DNA of 64,000 nucleotides from NCBI GenBank assembly GCA_020053105.1, contig JAGVNU010000028.1, positions 41,733 to 105,732 of the forward strand. Direction: 5' to 3'. A program made the translations under genes and the position numbers. The DNA is from Thermodesulfovibrionia bacterium. Lineage in GTDB: Bacteria > Nitrospirota > Thermodesulfovibrionia > UBA6902. Below, piece by piece: positions 33,897 through 43,887 of the stretch (position 1 is the stretch's first letter; the number at the start of each line of letters is the position of its first letter). The notes below the pieces were generated by a model. The model was given only the letters and a program-made list of their open reading frames with translations, did no database searches and was not told the DNA's origin.

Positions 33897-35708
33897 TTGT
33901 TAAATAGAAAAATACGAAGGGGAAAGACTGACAGAATAGAGACTAGAAAACTGTGGGACGAGGACCCTGTAGAAATACCGCTTCAGAAAAGCAAAAAGAG
34001 GGCTTTTGTACTTGTTACTATTATTCTTTTTTGTTTCGCCGCAATATTCCTGCGTCTGATAAACCTGATGGTTCTTGATCACGACAAGCTGTCGCAACGG
34101 GCCGCGCAGCAATACATTAAAGAAAAGGTCCTGACCCCGCAGAGGGGCGTTATATGGGACAGGAGGATGAAGGAGCTTGCGACGAACATCGAAACGGATT
34201 CCCTGTTTGCAGTACCTTCGCAGATAGAAGACACGCGCACCCTGTCATCAGAGATAGCCCCGATAATAAAGGTCTCAACCGGAGAGATTGACGGCATTTT
34301 GTCAAAGAGGAGAAAGAAGTCCTTTGCATGGCTGGCTAGGAGAGTGGACCTGGACACGAGCCATAAACTGAGTGAGCTGAAGGAGCGTTTAGGCAATGGG
34401 GACATAGGTATTGTGAAGGAGCCGAAGCGCTGCTATCCAAAAGGGCAGATAGCCTCGCATATTTTGGGATTCTCAAATATTGACGATCATGGTATTGCCG
34501 GACTTGAACTTGTCTACAACGAATATTTGAAAGGTGAGGTCAAAAGCGTTTCTGTGGGAGTCGATGCCCGGGGGAGTAGCTACACCGGTGATATTAAAAA
34601 AGCCATGCCGGGAAACAATATTATTCTGACTATTGACGAAGGTCTTCAGTATATTGTTGAAAGAGAATTAGCAGCCGCAATGGAGCAGTGGAAGGCAAAG
34701 GCTGTCACCGCAATCATGATGGACCCAATGACAGGCGAGATTCTTGCGCTTTCCAACAGGCCTACATACGATCCCAATTTTCCGGCAGCAGCGGGGGCAG
34801 AAGAAAAGAGAAACAGGGCGATCACGGACATCTTTGAGCCTGGCTCTACCATGAAATCAATCCTAGCAAGCGCGGCGCTGGAAGAAAAGGCGGTCAGCCT
34901 TAGAGACATGTTTGATGTATCCAGGGGCGCCATCACGGTGGGCGGAAAGACAATCCATGATGTTCACCGGCATGGTGTACTCAACTTTCAGGAGATCATC
35001 CAGAAATCATCAAATGTCGGCGCGGTCAAGATCGGACAGAGACTTGGCGCAGCGAAATATTATGAGTATATAAAGAAGTTCGGCTTTGGAGACAAGACCG
35101 GCATAGATTTTCCCGGCGAAGTGAGAGGAATCGCAAGAAATGTTAAAAACTGGTCGGGTACTTCACTTGCCGCAATGTCAATAGGACAGGAAATCGGGAT
35201 GACGCCCCTGCAGATGGTTAGGGCGTATTCTGCTATAGCAAACGGAGGCTCTTTAATGAAGCCTTATATAGTGTCGGATATTATTTCTCCCTCCGGTAAG
35301 GTCATTAAAAAGATGGTCCCTACGGAGGAAAGGCGTGTTATATCCAAGGCCACTTCCGACAAAATGAAAGACATACTGAAGACGGTCGTTGAGGAAGGGG
35401 GCACGGCACAGAAGGCAAGTATACGCGGCAATCTGGTCGCCGGGAAAACCGGCACCGCACAGATATTCGATCCAAAGATCGGACGTTACTCCGGGGACAG
35501 ATTCGCAAGTTCCTTTGTCGGCTTTGTTCCTGCAGACAACCCGAGGATAGCCCTGATAGTAGTTGTCTATGAACCGAGGGGGGGATCATATGGAGGGCTT
35601 GTCGCGGCCCCTGTGTTTAGAAACATTATCGAACATACATTTGCATATCTTGACGTGCCGATGGAAAAAGATGAGAACCGGGTCGTGCTCGTCAGTGCAG
35701 CGCAGTAG
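33897..35708 (+). CDS. ftsI: Peptidoglycan transpeptidase FtsI/PBP3
   Basis: A 603-residue class B penicillin-binding protein for septal cross-linking. It has a cytoplasmic basic N-terminus, one membrane segment (about 38-60), a dimerisation domain, then the transpeptidase with active-site SxxK in EPGSTMKS, SSN in QKSSNVGA and KTG in VAGKTGTAQ. It lacks PASTA repeats. The start is a TTG at 33897 with GGGAG 11 bases before it, and no in-frame ATG is nearby. It acts with FtsW (encoded at 41525). Confidence 0.93.
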   Translation: MLNRKIRRGKTDRIETRKLWDEDPVEIPLQKSKKRAFVLVTIILFCFAAIFLRLINLMVLDHDKLSQRAAQQYIKEKVLTPQRGVIWDRRMKELATNIETDSLFAVPSQIEDTRTLSSEIAPIIKVSTGEIDGILSKRRKKSFAWLARRVDLDTSHKLSELKERLGNGDIGIVKEPKRCYPKGQIASHILGFSNIDDHGIAGLELVYNEYLKGEVKSVSVGVDARGSSYTGDIKKAMPGNNIILTIDEGLQYIVERELAAAMEQWKAKAVTAIMMDPMTGEILALSNRPTYDPNFPAAAGAEEKRNRAITDIFEPGSTMKSILASAALEEKAVSLRDMFDVSRGAITVGGKTIHDVHRHGVLNFQEIIQKSSNVGAVKIGQRLGAAKYYEYIKKFGFGDKTGIDFPGEVRGIARNVKNWSGTSLAAMSIGQEIGMTPLQMVRAYSAIANGGSLMKPYIVSDIISPSGKVIKKMVPTEERRVISKATSDKMKDILKTVVEEGGTAQKASIRGNLVAGKTGTAQIFDPKIGRYSGDRFASSFVGFVPADNPRIALIVVVYEPRGGSYGGLVAAPVFRNIIEHTFAYLDVPMEKDENRVVLVSAAQ

Positions 35709-35784
35709 GTGGCAAGCAGTAATAGAAAAAACAGTTCCGGGAAATAAAAAACCGTTTTTTAAATGGATTTCTTAAACATGATAC

Positions 35785-37305
35785 ATGATAGAATTAAAAC
35801 TTACAGAGTGTCTGAGGATAAAATCCCGGATCGGACCGCAGGATAAGGACATAAAAGGGATCGCCTATGATTCAAGACGGGTAAAAAAAGATTTTCTTTT
35901 CGTGGCTGTCAGGGGATTGTCCGTTGACGGCCATGATTACATAGATGACGCAATTAGCAGGGGGGCTTCTGCAGTGGTTGCAGAGCATGCAGTTGAATTG
36001 AAAAGAGCAAGGAAACTTGCCGGACAGGACGAGATCACAGTCATTGAGGTCTCCGATTCAAGGGAGGCTTTGGCCCTCATTTCTGCGTCTTTTTACGGTC
36101 ATCCTTCAAAGAGTTTGTCGCTTATAGGCATTACAGGGACAAACGGAAAAACCACAACCAGTTATATTACGAAAAGCATTATCGAAGCGGGGGGGAAGAC
36201 GTCCGGCCTCCTGGGAACGATTTGTTATATGACAGGCAGTGGTATTACAAATGCGTTTAATACGACCCCGGAATCAATGGACCTTCAGAGGTATTTAAGC
36301 GAAATGGTGAATAATCAGATGGACTACGCGGTCATCGAGGTCTCTTCCCATGCCCTGTCCCTGAAGAGAGTGGAGGGTTGTTCTTTCCGGACTGCCGCGT
36401 TTACCAACTTCACCCATGACCATCTGGATTTTCACGGTACTATGGATGAGTACTACAGAGCCAAGCGCAGGCTCTTTAAGTATCTCAGTAAAGACGGCAG
36501 CGCTGTGCTGAACACTGATGACCCGATGATAAGGCCGCTGGCACAGAAGCTGAATTGTAACGTCATAACGTGCGGTATTGAAGAAGGGGCCATGATAAGG
36601 GCGGAGAACATAAGAGAATCAGGAGTCAGGGGGGCCGGATTCAGTATGTCTTTCGACGTCAGGACGCCGGAAGGCAGATTTGAAATTAATTCGTCTCTTA
36701 TCGGACGTTTTAATGTCTATAACATTCTTATGTCCATAGGCATAGCGTATTCACTGGGCGTTAAGGAAAATATAATCCGGGACGGAATAAAACACGCGAA
36801 GCCTGTTGACGGGCGGTTTGAGAACATTGACGAGGGGCAGGATTATTTATGCATCGTTGATTATGCGCATACAGAGGACGCGTTAAGAAAACTTATTGAA
36901 GAGGCAAGGTTCATCACAGAAAAGAGGGTCATCACGGTTTTCGGATGCGGCGGTGACAGGGACAGGACCAAGCGGCCTGTAATGGGCGGTGTTGCAACCG
37001 AGCTGAGTGATCTGGCTGTTATTACCTCGGACAATCCGCGGTCGGAAGAGCCCTCAGAGATCATAATGGATATCTTAAGGGGAGTCAAAAAGAACAATTA
37101 CACTGTACAGCCTGTCAGGGATGAGGCCATCAGGGAGGCGATATCAATGGCAAAAGAAGGAGACACGGTGCTGATAGCAGGGAAGGGCCACGAAAATTAT
37201 CAGGAGGTAAACGGAGTGAGACATCACTTCAGTGATAAAGAGATCGCAAGAGAGGCGATAAATAAAAGATTAAAAGGGCACATGCCCCGGAACACAAAGG
37301 GATAA
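35785..37305 (+). CDS. murE: UDP-MurNAc-L-Ala-D-Glu:meso-diaminopimelate ligase
   Basis: A 506-residue cytosolic Mur ligase that adds the third peptide residue. The ATP loop is ITGTNGKTTTSYI near 115, with a YAVIEVSSHALSLKRVEG-type middle and AAFTNFTHDHLDFHG. SDNPRSEEP near 417 is the DNPR motif that marks meso-diaminopimelate rather than lysine as substrate, so the wall type can be read from the sequence. The gap to ftsI is about 75 bases, and murF follows. Confidence 0.96.
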   Translation: MIELKLTECLRIKSRIGPQDKDIKGIAYDSRRVKKDFLFVAVRGLSVDGHDYIDDAISRGASAVVAEHAVELKRARKLAGQDEITVIEVSDSREALALISASFYGHPSKSLSLIGITGTNGKTTTSYITKSIIEAGGKTSGLLGTICYMTGSGITNAFNTTPESMDLQRYLSEMVNNQMDYAVIEVSSHALSLKRVEGCSFRTAAFTNFTHDHLDFHGTMDEYYRAKRRLFKYLSKDGSAVLNTDDPMIRPLAQKLNCNVITCGIEEGAMIRAENIRESGVRGAGFSMSFDVRTPEGRFEINSSLIGRFNVYNILMSIGIAYSLGVKENIIRDGIKHAKPVDGRFENIDEGQDYLCIVDYAHTEDALRKLIEEARFITEKRVITVFGCGGDRDRTKRPVMGGVATELSDLAVITSDNPRSEEPSEIIMDILRGVKKNNYTVQPVRDEAIREAISMAKEGDTVLIAGKGHENYQEVNGVRHHFSDKEIAREAINKRLKGHMPRNTKG

Positions 37306-37360
37306 AGACCTTGCTGATTATTCAGTCAGTGAAAGTCTGTGGCGGATTAAGCAGAATACT

Positions 37361-38737
37361 ATGTTAACTGTAGAAGACATCATCAAAGCAACCGGCGGAG
37401 AGCTTCTCTCCGGGAACGCTAAAACATTTGACGGCGTCTCCATCGATTCCAGAAAAATTTCCGAAGGTGAATTGTTTTTTGCAATCAGGGGAGAACGGTT
37501 TGACGGGCACGACTTTCTGGAAAATGCCCTTTGTAAGGGCAGCGGTGCAGTGGTTGACATGAGACCGGCATCATTGCCCGGGGGCAAGGTCATCATTTAT
37601 GTGAATGATACCCTCAGGTCTTTACAGGACCTGGCCCATTTTCTCAGGATGAAACGTGATATACCGGTGGTGGCGGTGACCGGAAGTAACGGCAAGACCA
37701 CAACCAAAGAGATGACCTACGGGATACTTTCAGGGAAATTCAGGACACTGAAAAATGAAGGGAACCTTAATAATCATATCGGACTGCCGCTGAGCCTTAC
37801 ACGGCTGGACCATTCGGATGAAGTGGTTGTCCTTGAAATGGGCATGAACGCGGCCGGTGAAATCAGAAGATTATGTGAGATAGCCGGACCCACCCACGGG
37901 GTGATAACCAATGTAGGCTCGGCCCATGTAGGAAGGCTTGGCAGTTATGAAGCAGTCCGTTCAGCAAAACTTGAGGTCCTTGAAAGGGTAAGTACGGCTG
38001 TCGTCAATAACGACGATGGATTTCTGATGAAGGGAATCGAAGAATTAAAGAATTTCAGAGGGGAAATCATCACCTTCGGCATAACTAACGCTTCCAATGT
38101 TATGGCAAAAAATCTGAAGGTTTCGCAAATGGGCAGCGCTTTCTTGCTTGAGACAGGGGAAGCGGAGAGCGTATGGGTCAGTCTGAATGTTCCCGGTCTT
38201 TTTAATGTTTACAACGCCCTTGCGGCCTCAGCCGTATGCGTGTCTCTGGGAGTGGAAATTGAAGAAATAAAAACAGCCCTTGAAAAGTATAAGGGCATAC
38301 CGATGAGGTTCGAGATATTGAGGAAACGGGGGATTACGGTAATAAATGATTCATATAATGCAAATCCGTCCTCAATGGAAAAATCGGTCCATGAGCTCAC
38401 CCGTCTCGGCGCAGGCGTGAGAACAGTGGCTGTTCTCGGCGACATGCGTGAGCTGGATGAGTTTTCGGAACACGAACACAGGACAATCGGAAACATTGTC
38501 CGGGAGACCGGAGTGGATGTCTTTGTTGCTGTAGGGGAAATGATGGGACTGGCAGCAGAAGAAAGCAGGAGGGTGAAACGCGGGAAGGCGGCTCCCGTCG
38601 TATACACGTTTCCAGACGCTGACTCGGCAAAAGAGAATATCATGGATATTCTGAAGCAGGGCGACACAGTGCTCGTAAAGGGATCAAGGTCAATGTACAT
38701 GGAAAAAATTATTGAAGGGATAACGGATGTTATATAA
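37361..38737 (+). CDS. murF: UDP-MurNAc-tripeptide:D-Ala-D-Ala ligase
   Basis: A 458-residue Mur ligase that adds the D-Ala-D-Ala dipeptide. The ATP-binding loop is VTGSNGKTTTKEM near 107. LNNHIGLPLSL is a MurF signature, and GITNVGSAHVG-type and INDSYNANPSSME motifs follow. Its stop overlaps mraY by 11 bases, indicating coupling. The length is typical. Confidence 0.95.
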   Translation: MLTVEDIIKATGGELLSGNAKTFDGVSIDSRKISEGELFFAIRGERFDGHDFLENALCKGSGAVVDMRPASLPGGKVIIYVNDTLRSLQDLAHFLRMKRDIPVVAVTGSNGKTTTKEMTYGILSGKFRTLKNEGNLNNHIGLPLSLTRLDHSDEVVVLEMGMNAAGEIRRLCEIAGPTHGVITNVGSAHVGRLGSYEAVRSAKLEVLERVSTAVVNNDDGFLMKGIEELKNFRGEIITFGITNASNVMAKNLKVSQMGSAFLLETGEAESVWVSLNVPGLFNVYNALAASAVCVSLGVEIEEIKTALEKYKGIPMRFEILRKRGITVINDSYNANPSSMEKSVHELTRLGAGVRTVAVLGDMRELDEFSEHEHRTIGNIVRETGVDVFVAVGEMMGLAAEESRRVKRGKAAPVVYTFPDADSAKENIMDILKQGDTVLVKGSRSMYMEKIIEGITDVI

Positions 38738-39809
38738 ACTGTTTTACGCCCTCTATGATGTTTATTCACCTTTTAACGTATTCCGTTATATTACGTTCAG
38801 GACCGCGCTTGCCATCATCACGGCGATAATGACGACGCTGATATTGGGTCCATGGATGATTGGAAAACTGAGGAAGTGGAGTTTTACCCAGCATGTCAGG
38901 GATGATGGGCCACAGACCCACTTAGGTAAAGAAGGGACCCCTACAATGGGTGGACTGTTGATCATTCTGTCCGTTACAACCAGTGTGTTACTATGGGGGG
39001 ATTTAAGCAACAGATATGTATTAATAATGATCGGGGCATTGCTGGGATTTGGTCTGATCGGATTTATAGACGACTATCTCAAGTCGATTAAGAAGAACCC
39101 GAAGGGACTGGGAGGATGGTATAAATTCGGCGCCCAGATCGTGCTGGCGCTCATAATAGGATTTTTCTTTTACCGCGACCCGAATGATATCTATGCCGCG
39201 AAATTAAGCATCCCCTTCTTCAAAAAATGGCTGATAGACCTTGGGTGGTTTTATATCCCGTTTTCCGTTTTTGTTATTGTAGGCTCTTCAAATGCAGTCA
39301 ATCTGACTGACGGCATAGACGGGCTCGCCATCGGACTGGTGGGGATAGCATGCCTGGCTAACGGGGCGCTTGTCTATATATCGGGCCATGCCGGGTTTTC
39401 GCAATACCTGAATGTTCTGTTCCTGCCGGGCACCGGCGAACTCACGGTTTTCTGCGGGGCCATGTTCGGAGCGTCGCTTGGTTTTTTGTGGTTCAACAGC
39501 TACCCGGCCGAGATTTTTATGGGGGACGTGGGCTCCCTCAGTCTTGGCGGGGCACTTGGAACGCTTGCGGTAATAACCAAACAGGAGATAGTCCTGGTGA
39601 TCGTCGGAGGTATTTTTGTTATTGAGACTGTTTCGGTAATGATACAGGTGGCTTCATTCAAGCTGACCGGCAAGAGGGTATTCAGGATGGCCCCTATTCA
39701 CCATCATTTTGAAGTAAAGGGATGGCCTGAGCCAAAGGTGATTGTACGGTTCTGGATAGTTGGGATTGTTCTGGCCCTGTTGAGTTTAACTACTTTGAAA
39801 GTGAGATGA
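38727..39809 (+). CDS. mraY: Phospho-MurNAc-pentapeptide translocase
   Basis: A 360-residue inner-membrane enzyme with about ten membrane segments. It transfers phospho-MurNAc-pentapeptide to undecaprenyl phosphate to make lipid I. FIDDYLKSIKKNPKGL holds the conserved Asp pair, NLTDGIDGLA and FMGDVGSLSLGG are catalytic loops, and APIHHHFEVKGWPE is the MraY-specific His loop. It overlaps murF. Confidence 0.97.
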   Translation: MLYKLFYALYDVYSPFNVFRYITFRTALAIITAIMTTLILGPWMIGKLRKWSFTQHVRDDGPQTHLGKEGTPTMGGLLIILSVTTSVLLWGDLSNRYVLIMIGALLGFGLIGFIDDYLKSIKKNPKGLGGWYKFGAQIVLALIIGFFFYRDPNDIYAAKLSIPFFKKWLIDLGWFYIPFSVFVIVGSSNAVNLTDGIDGLAIGLVGIACLANGALVYISGHAGFSQYLNVLFLPGTGELTVFCGAMFGASLGFLWFNSYPAEIFMGDVGSLSLGGALGTLAVITKQEIVLVIVGGIFVIETVSVMIQVASFKLTGKRVFRMAPIHHHFEVKGWPEPKVIVRFWIVGIVLALLSLTTLKVR

Positions 39810-39831
39810 AATACATATAACAGCTGGTAAG

Positions 39832-41328
39832 ATGATAAAAGTGGAACAAGTCAAAAAAAATAAGTTTAAAGGGAAAAACATCCTGGTAGTCGGGCTTGCA
39901 AGAAGCGGCACAGGCGCTGCCAACCTTCTTTCGGAATTAGGGGCCAGGGTATCGATTACTGACAGGAAATCCCCTGACAAGTTAGAAGAGCAGAGAAAAC
40001 AGTTGCTGCCCGGCGTGAAGTTCATAGATGAAGACAAAGCCGGGGGAGTTATCGATTCCCTGGATATGATAGTCATAAGTCCCGGGGTCCCTCTTTATGT
40101 CCCGCTTCTGGTCAAGGCAAATATCAAAGGGATACCTGTTATTGGAGAACTTGAGCTGGCTTATCAGGTGGGGAGATCAGTACTCAGCGGCCGGCAGTTA
40201 GATAGTGGCGGGGCGCTGCCTCGTAATTTCAAACTGACGCCTGTGTTTATCGGCATTACCGGTTCGAACGGAAAATCGACCACAACGACACTTGTTGACC
40301 TTATGCTGAAAGATGCAGGATTTAAGACACTGCTTGCAGGAAATATCGGCAATGCCCTGACAGAAGAAATTTCAAAGATCGTAGAGACGGGTTTAAAAAC
40401 AGTCTCTGCATATCCTGACTATTTTGTTACAGAAATTTCGAGTTTTCAACTTGAGACAATAGAGGAGTTCAGGCCGAATGTTGCCGCAATTCTTAACATA
40501 ACGCCTGACCATCTCGACAGATATGACAGCATGAAGGATTACTCTGATGCAAAGGCAAGGATTATTGAAAACCAGACCAGTGAAGATTATCTGGTCCTCA
40601 ACGCGGACGACCCGGAGACAATGAAGGTTGTAAGCGAAAAACTGGAAGATAAAAGTGAAAAACCGAAAATTGTTTATTTTAGCCGTATGTTCGAGGTGGA
40701 GGGCGCATATTTGAAGGACGGCCTGATACGTTTCAATTTGCCTGAATCCCATATTCAGCCTTCAGACTTCACGCTTCGGCCTTCAGACTTTAAGATTAAG
40801 GGAGCGCACAACATTGAAAATGCTATGGCAGCTTCCCTTATGGCTATTGTTTCAGGATGCGGGACTGATGCTGTCAGAAACGTCCTGATGGATTTTTCGG
40901 GACTTGAACACAGGGTTGAATTTGTTGATGATATAAATGGCGTCAGATTTATTAATGACTCAAAAGGCACGAATGTCGGAGCTGTGGCCAAATCGCTTGC
41001 GGATTTTGAAAACATAATCCTGATTATGGGCGGGCTGGATAAAGGGAGCGACTTTTCGGCGCTGGGGGACTTAATAAAAAGCAAGGTCAAGCTGCTTTTA
41101 TTGATCGGCGCGGCAGCGGATATAATAGCAGAGGCACTGGGGTCGTTTACCGAGACGCACAGAGTGTCCGGCCTCGGGGAGGCGGTCGCCCTGTCTATGT
41201 CAAAGGCCTCGTCAGGGGACATCGTAATGCTGTCTCCGGGCTGTGCCAGCTTTGACATGTATAAAGACTTTGAGGACAGGGGAAGAAAGTTTAAGGAAGC
41301 GGTAAGGGAGTTTAAAAATAGAAAATGA
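39832..41328 (+). CDS. murD: UDP-MurNAc-L-Ala:D-Glu ligase
   Basis: A 498-residue Mur ligase adding D-Glu. NILVVGLARSGTGAANLL starts the UDP-binding domain, GITGSNGKSTTTTL is the ATP loop near 145, and INDSKGTNVGAVAKSL and LSPGCASFDMYKDFEDRG follow. It is somewhat longer than usual. Residues about 303-325 hold a repeated PSDF stretch encoded by a tandem CTTCAGACTT-like repeat that looks like repeat DNA absorbed into the frame. A long A+T-rich inverted repeat begins just after the stop. Confidence 0.94.
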   Translation: MIKVEQVKKNKFKGKNILVVGLARSGTGAANLLSELGARVSITDRKSPDKLEEQRKQLLPGVKFIDEDKAGGVIDSLDMIVISPGVPLYVPLLVKANIKGIPVIGELELAYQVGRSVLSGRQLDSGGALPRNFKLTPVFIGITGSNGKSTTTTLVDLMLKDAGFKTLLAGNIGNALTEEISKIVETGLKTVSAYPDYFVTEISSFQLETIEEFRPNVAAILNITPDHLDRYDSMKDYSDAKARIIENQTSEDYLVLNADDPETMKVVSEKLEDKSEKPKIVYFSRMFEVEGAYLKDGLIRFNLPESHIQPSDFTLRPSDFKIKGAHNIENAMAASLMAIVSGCGTDAVRNVLMDFSGLEHRVEFVDDINGVRFINDSKGTNVGAVAKSLADFENIILIMGGLDKGSDFSALGDLIKSKVKLLLLIGAAADIIAEALGSFTETHRVSGLGEAVALSMSKASSGDIVMLSPGCASFDMYKDFEDRGRKFKEAVREFKNRK

Positions 41329-41330
41329 TT

Positions 41331-41498
41331 AAATCTCAAATTACAGGCACCAAATTTCAAATAATATTCAAATCCCAAATGCCAATTAACAAAACCAATC
41401 ACAATACAACGTCTAATAATTTGAGCAAAAACTGTTTAGGTCATTGGAATTTGATTGTTGGGATTTATTTGATATTTGTAATTTGTAGTTTGAGATTT
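41331..41498. repeat. A+T-rich long inverted repeat between murD and ftsW
   Basis: The left end AAATCTCAAATTACA (41331) is mirrored by TTTGTAGTTTGAGATTT ending at 41498. The arms are built from degenerate CAAATT/CCAAAT units on the left and their complement on the right. Imperfect pairing covers about 70 bases per arm. It resembles A+T-rich palindromic repeats seen in many environmental genomes. The 66-codon frame across it is not a gene. In this position it could form a large hairpin in the dcw mRNA. Confidence 0.65.
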
Positions 41499-41524
41499 CA
41501 TTTTATCCCGGGGTATGGAAGATA

Positions 41525-42715
41525 ATGAATACTAAATATACCCGCAGCATATTAATTTCTGTATTGTTACTTGTTGGGATTGGTACCGTGATGGTCTACA
41601 GCTCCACTGCCCTCTTGTCGATGAGGGAAAATGGAAGCGGATTTAATTTTTTATGGAAGCATCTTTTCACTGTGTTCATCGGGACTGCCGTTATGTTACT
41701 GCTCTCAAGAACAGATTACCGGAAATACAGGGCGCTGGTGTATGTTCTGCTTGGATTGTCCGTTGTATTATTAGCGCTGGTATTTATGCCGGGTATCGGA
41801 ATTTCTGCCAACGGGGCAAGGAGATGGTTGAGGCTTTGGCCGACGACATTTCAGCCTTCAGAACTTGTAAAAGTGGTCATGGTGATTTTCCTCGCGGATT
41901 ATATGGACAAAAACCTTGACCGCATGAAGGACTTCCGTTATGGTATCGCGATTCCTCTCGGTGTCATGCTCTTTTTTCAGGTCATTATTATCCGGCAGCC
42001 TGACTTCGGAGCAGTAATGAGTCTTGGGATACTTACCTTTGCGCTGCTCATATTGGGGGGGGCCAGACTGAGACATATAGGCTCACTTGCGCTTCTTGCG
42101 CTCCCGGCTGTTTACATGCTTATTATGACATCTTCATACCGCTCCAAAAGGCTGTTGTGTTTCCTCGATCCGTGGAAGGATGCACAGGGCTGCGGATTTC
42201 AGCTTATCCAGTCTTTTATTGCCTTCGGCAACGGAAGTTTATGGGGGCTCGGTCTTGGAGGCAGCAAACAGAAACTGTATTTTCTGCCCGAGGCGCATAC
42301 CGACTTTATTTTTTCCCTTATCGGGGAGGAACTCGGCCTGGTTGGGGCAATGGTCGTGATCGCCATTTTTATCTGGTTGTTTGTAAAAGGGTTTCAGGTG
42401 TCGCTCAGGACCAGCGACCCGTTCAGTTATTTTCTGACCCTTGGCCTGACTATGCTCATAGGGGTGCAGGCCATTATAAATATTGCGGTATCAACAGGCT
42501 TGATGCCGACAAAGGGGCTGCCGCTGCCTTTTATAAGTTATGGCGGGTCAGCGCTTCTTATTAATATGGCAGCAGCGGGAATACTTATGAATATTGCAAA
42601 AAATTCGGATATCACTTCTCTCCCCTCCCCTCATACCCTGTACGTTAAGGGGGAAAGCAGGGGGGCCCTGATGAGGGCGGGAAGGGCACATTCCTGGAGT
42701 CACAGGCAAAGATGA
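41525..42715 (+). CDS. ftsW: Septal peptidoglycan glycosyltransferase FtsW
   Basis: A 396-residue SEDS-family membrane protein with about ten segments. It polymerises lipid II at the septum with FtsI. NGARRWLRL, QPSELVKVVMVIFLADY and PEAHTDFIFSLIGEELG are SEDS signatures, and the active-site Asp lies in that last loop. GLPLPFISYGGSALLINM closes the conserved part near residue 355. The last 35 or so residues (SLPSPHTLYVKGESRG...) are unlike the family and are encoded by C/G-rich repeat-like DNA. The stop overlaps murG by four bases. Confidence 0.95.
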   Translation: MNTKYTRSILISVLLLVGIGTVMVYSSTALLSMRENGSGFNFLWKHLFTVFIGTAVMLLLSRTDYRKYRALVYVLLGLSVVLLALVFMPGIGISANGARRWLRLWPTTFQPSELVKVVMVIFLADYMDKNLDRMKDFRYGIAIPLGVMLFFQVIIIRQPDFGAVMSLGILTFALLILGGARLRHIGSLALLALPAVYMLIMTSSYRSKRLLCFLDPWKDAQGCGFQLIQSFIAFGNGSLWGLGLGGSKQKLYFLPEAHTDFIFSLIGEELGLVGAMVVIAIFIWLFVKGFQVSLRTSDPFSYFLTLGLTMLIGVQAIINIAVSTGLMPTKGLPLPFISYGGSALLINMAAAGILMNIAKNSDITSLPSPHTLYVKGESRGALMRAGRAHSWSHRQR

Positions 42716-43887
42716 AAATTATTATCGCAGGAGGAGGAACAGGAGGACATATTTTCCCTGCGTTAGCGCTTGCAAAGGAATTAAGAAACACCAGCGCTGA
42801 CGTGAGAGTTACTTTTGTCGGAACTGCCAGAGGTCTGGAGGCCAGGGTCATCCCCAAGGAGGGGTATGATATCAGGTTTATAAGGTCTGAAGGTCTTGTG
42901 GGCAAGGGGCTTTTTAAGACTGCGAAATCACTCATGAAGGTCCCGATATCGCTGAAGGATTCATATGACATACTGAAGGACATTAAACCGGACCTGGTCC
43001 TGGGTGTCGGGGGATACAGTTCAGGCCCTGTGGTCCTGTGCGCGAAGATGATGGGTATACCAACAATCATACATGAACAGAATACAGTCCCCGGGTTTGC
43101 GAACAAGATCCTCGGTGGATTTGTCGATACCGTTGCAGTCACGTACCATGAGAGCATAAAATATTTCCCCCCTGGGAAAACCTATCTGACCGGCAACCCC
43201 ATAAGGGCGGAGATACTGAAGGGCAGCAGGGACAGGGGCTATGAGAATTTCAGTCTTGACCGGGACCGTTTTACGATATTTGTGTTCGGCGGAAGTTCAG
43301 GGGCAAGCAGCATCAATAAGGCAGTTGCCGAGGCATTGGCATACCTTGAGCCGCTGAAAGACCGTATACAGTTTCTGCATCAGACAGGAGACAGGGAGTG
43401 TGATTCGGTAAAAGAGGTATACCGATCTAGAGAATTCAGGGGGACGGTCATCCCCTTTGCGTATGAAATGGCGGACGCCTATGCTGTGGCGGACCTCATT
43501 ATTTCGCGGGCCGGGGCCACTACGCTTGCTGAGCTGACTGCGTGCGGCAAGGCCGCCATTTTAGTGCCGTATCCGTACGCGGCCGCGAACCATCAGGAAA
43601 TCAATGCAAGAAAACTCTGGGACATAGGCGCAGCGCAGATGGTCCTTGAAAGAGACCTTAACGGCAAAACGCTCTCGGACCTGATTAAGCATCTGCTGGA
43701 GCAGCCCGACGATATAGGGGAAATGGAACGCACAAGCAAGACGCTCGGCAGCAGTGATGCGGCGAGAAAAGTAGTTGAACTTATGATGGGACTATTAAAA
43801 AAAAAGACAGAATATAGAAGACCGGTGACAGGACACAGAGAACAGATGATTTCAAAGATAATTGATAAAGGACATGTGAATGTATAA
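42712..43887 (+). CDS. murG: UDP-GlcNAc:lipid I GlcNAc transferase
   Basis: A 391-residue GT28 enzyme on the cytoplasmic membrane face, converting lipid I to lipid II. The glycine-rich loop IAGGGTGGHIFPALALAKEL is at the N-terminus, and FGGSSGASSINKAV, PFAYEMADAYAVADLIISRAGA and TLAELTACGKAAILVPYP follow. The tail from about 362 (EYRRPVTGHREQM) extends past the normal end and is encoded by purine-rich, tandem-like DNA. The last bases overlap murC by eight. Confidence 0.95.
   Translation: MKIIIAGGGTGGHIFPALALAKELRNTSADVRVTFVGTARGLEARVIPKEGYDIRFIRSEGLVGKGLFKTAKSLMKVPISLKDSYDILKDIKPDLVLGVGGYSSGPVVLCAKMMGIPTIIHEQNTVPGFANKILGGFVDTVAVTYHESIKYFPPGKTYLTGNPIRAEILKGSRDRGYENFSLDRDRFTIFVFGGSSGASSINKAVAEALAYLEPLKDRIQFLHQTGDRECDSVKEVYRSREFRGTVIPFAYEMADAYAVADLIISRAGATTLAELTACGKAAILVPYPYAAANHQEINARKLWDIGAAQMVLERDLNGKTLSDLIKHLLEQPDDIGEMERTSKTLGSSDAARKVVELMMGLLKKKTEYRRPVTGHREQMISKIIDKGHVNV

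Noticed and set aside
41325-41525. 66-codon ORF between murD and ftsW
   Set aside because: It lies inside the A+T-rich inverted repeat and consists of repeat-derived Gln/Ile/Asn/Lys codons. Not a gene.
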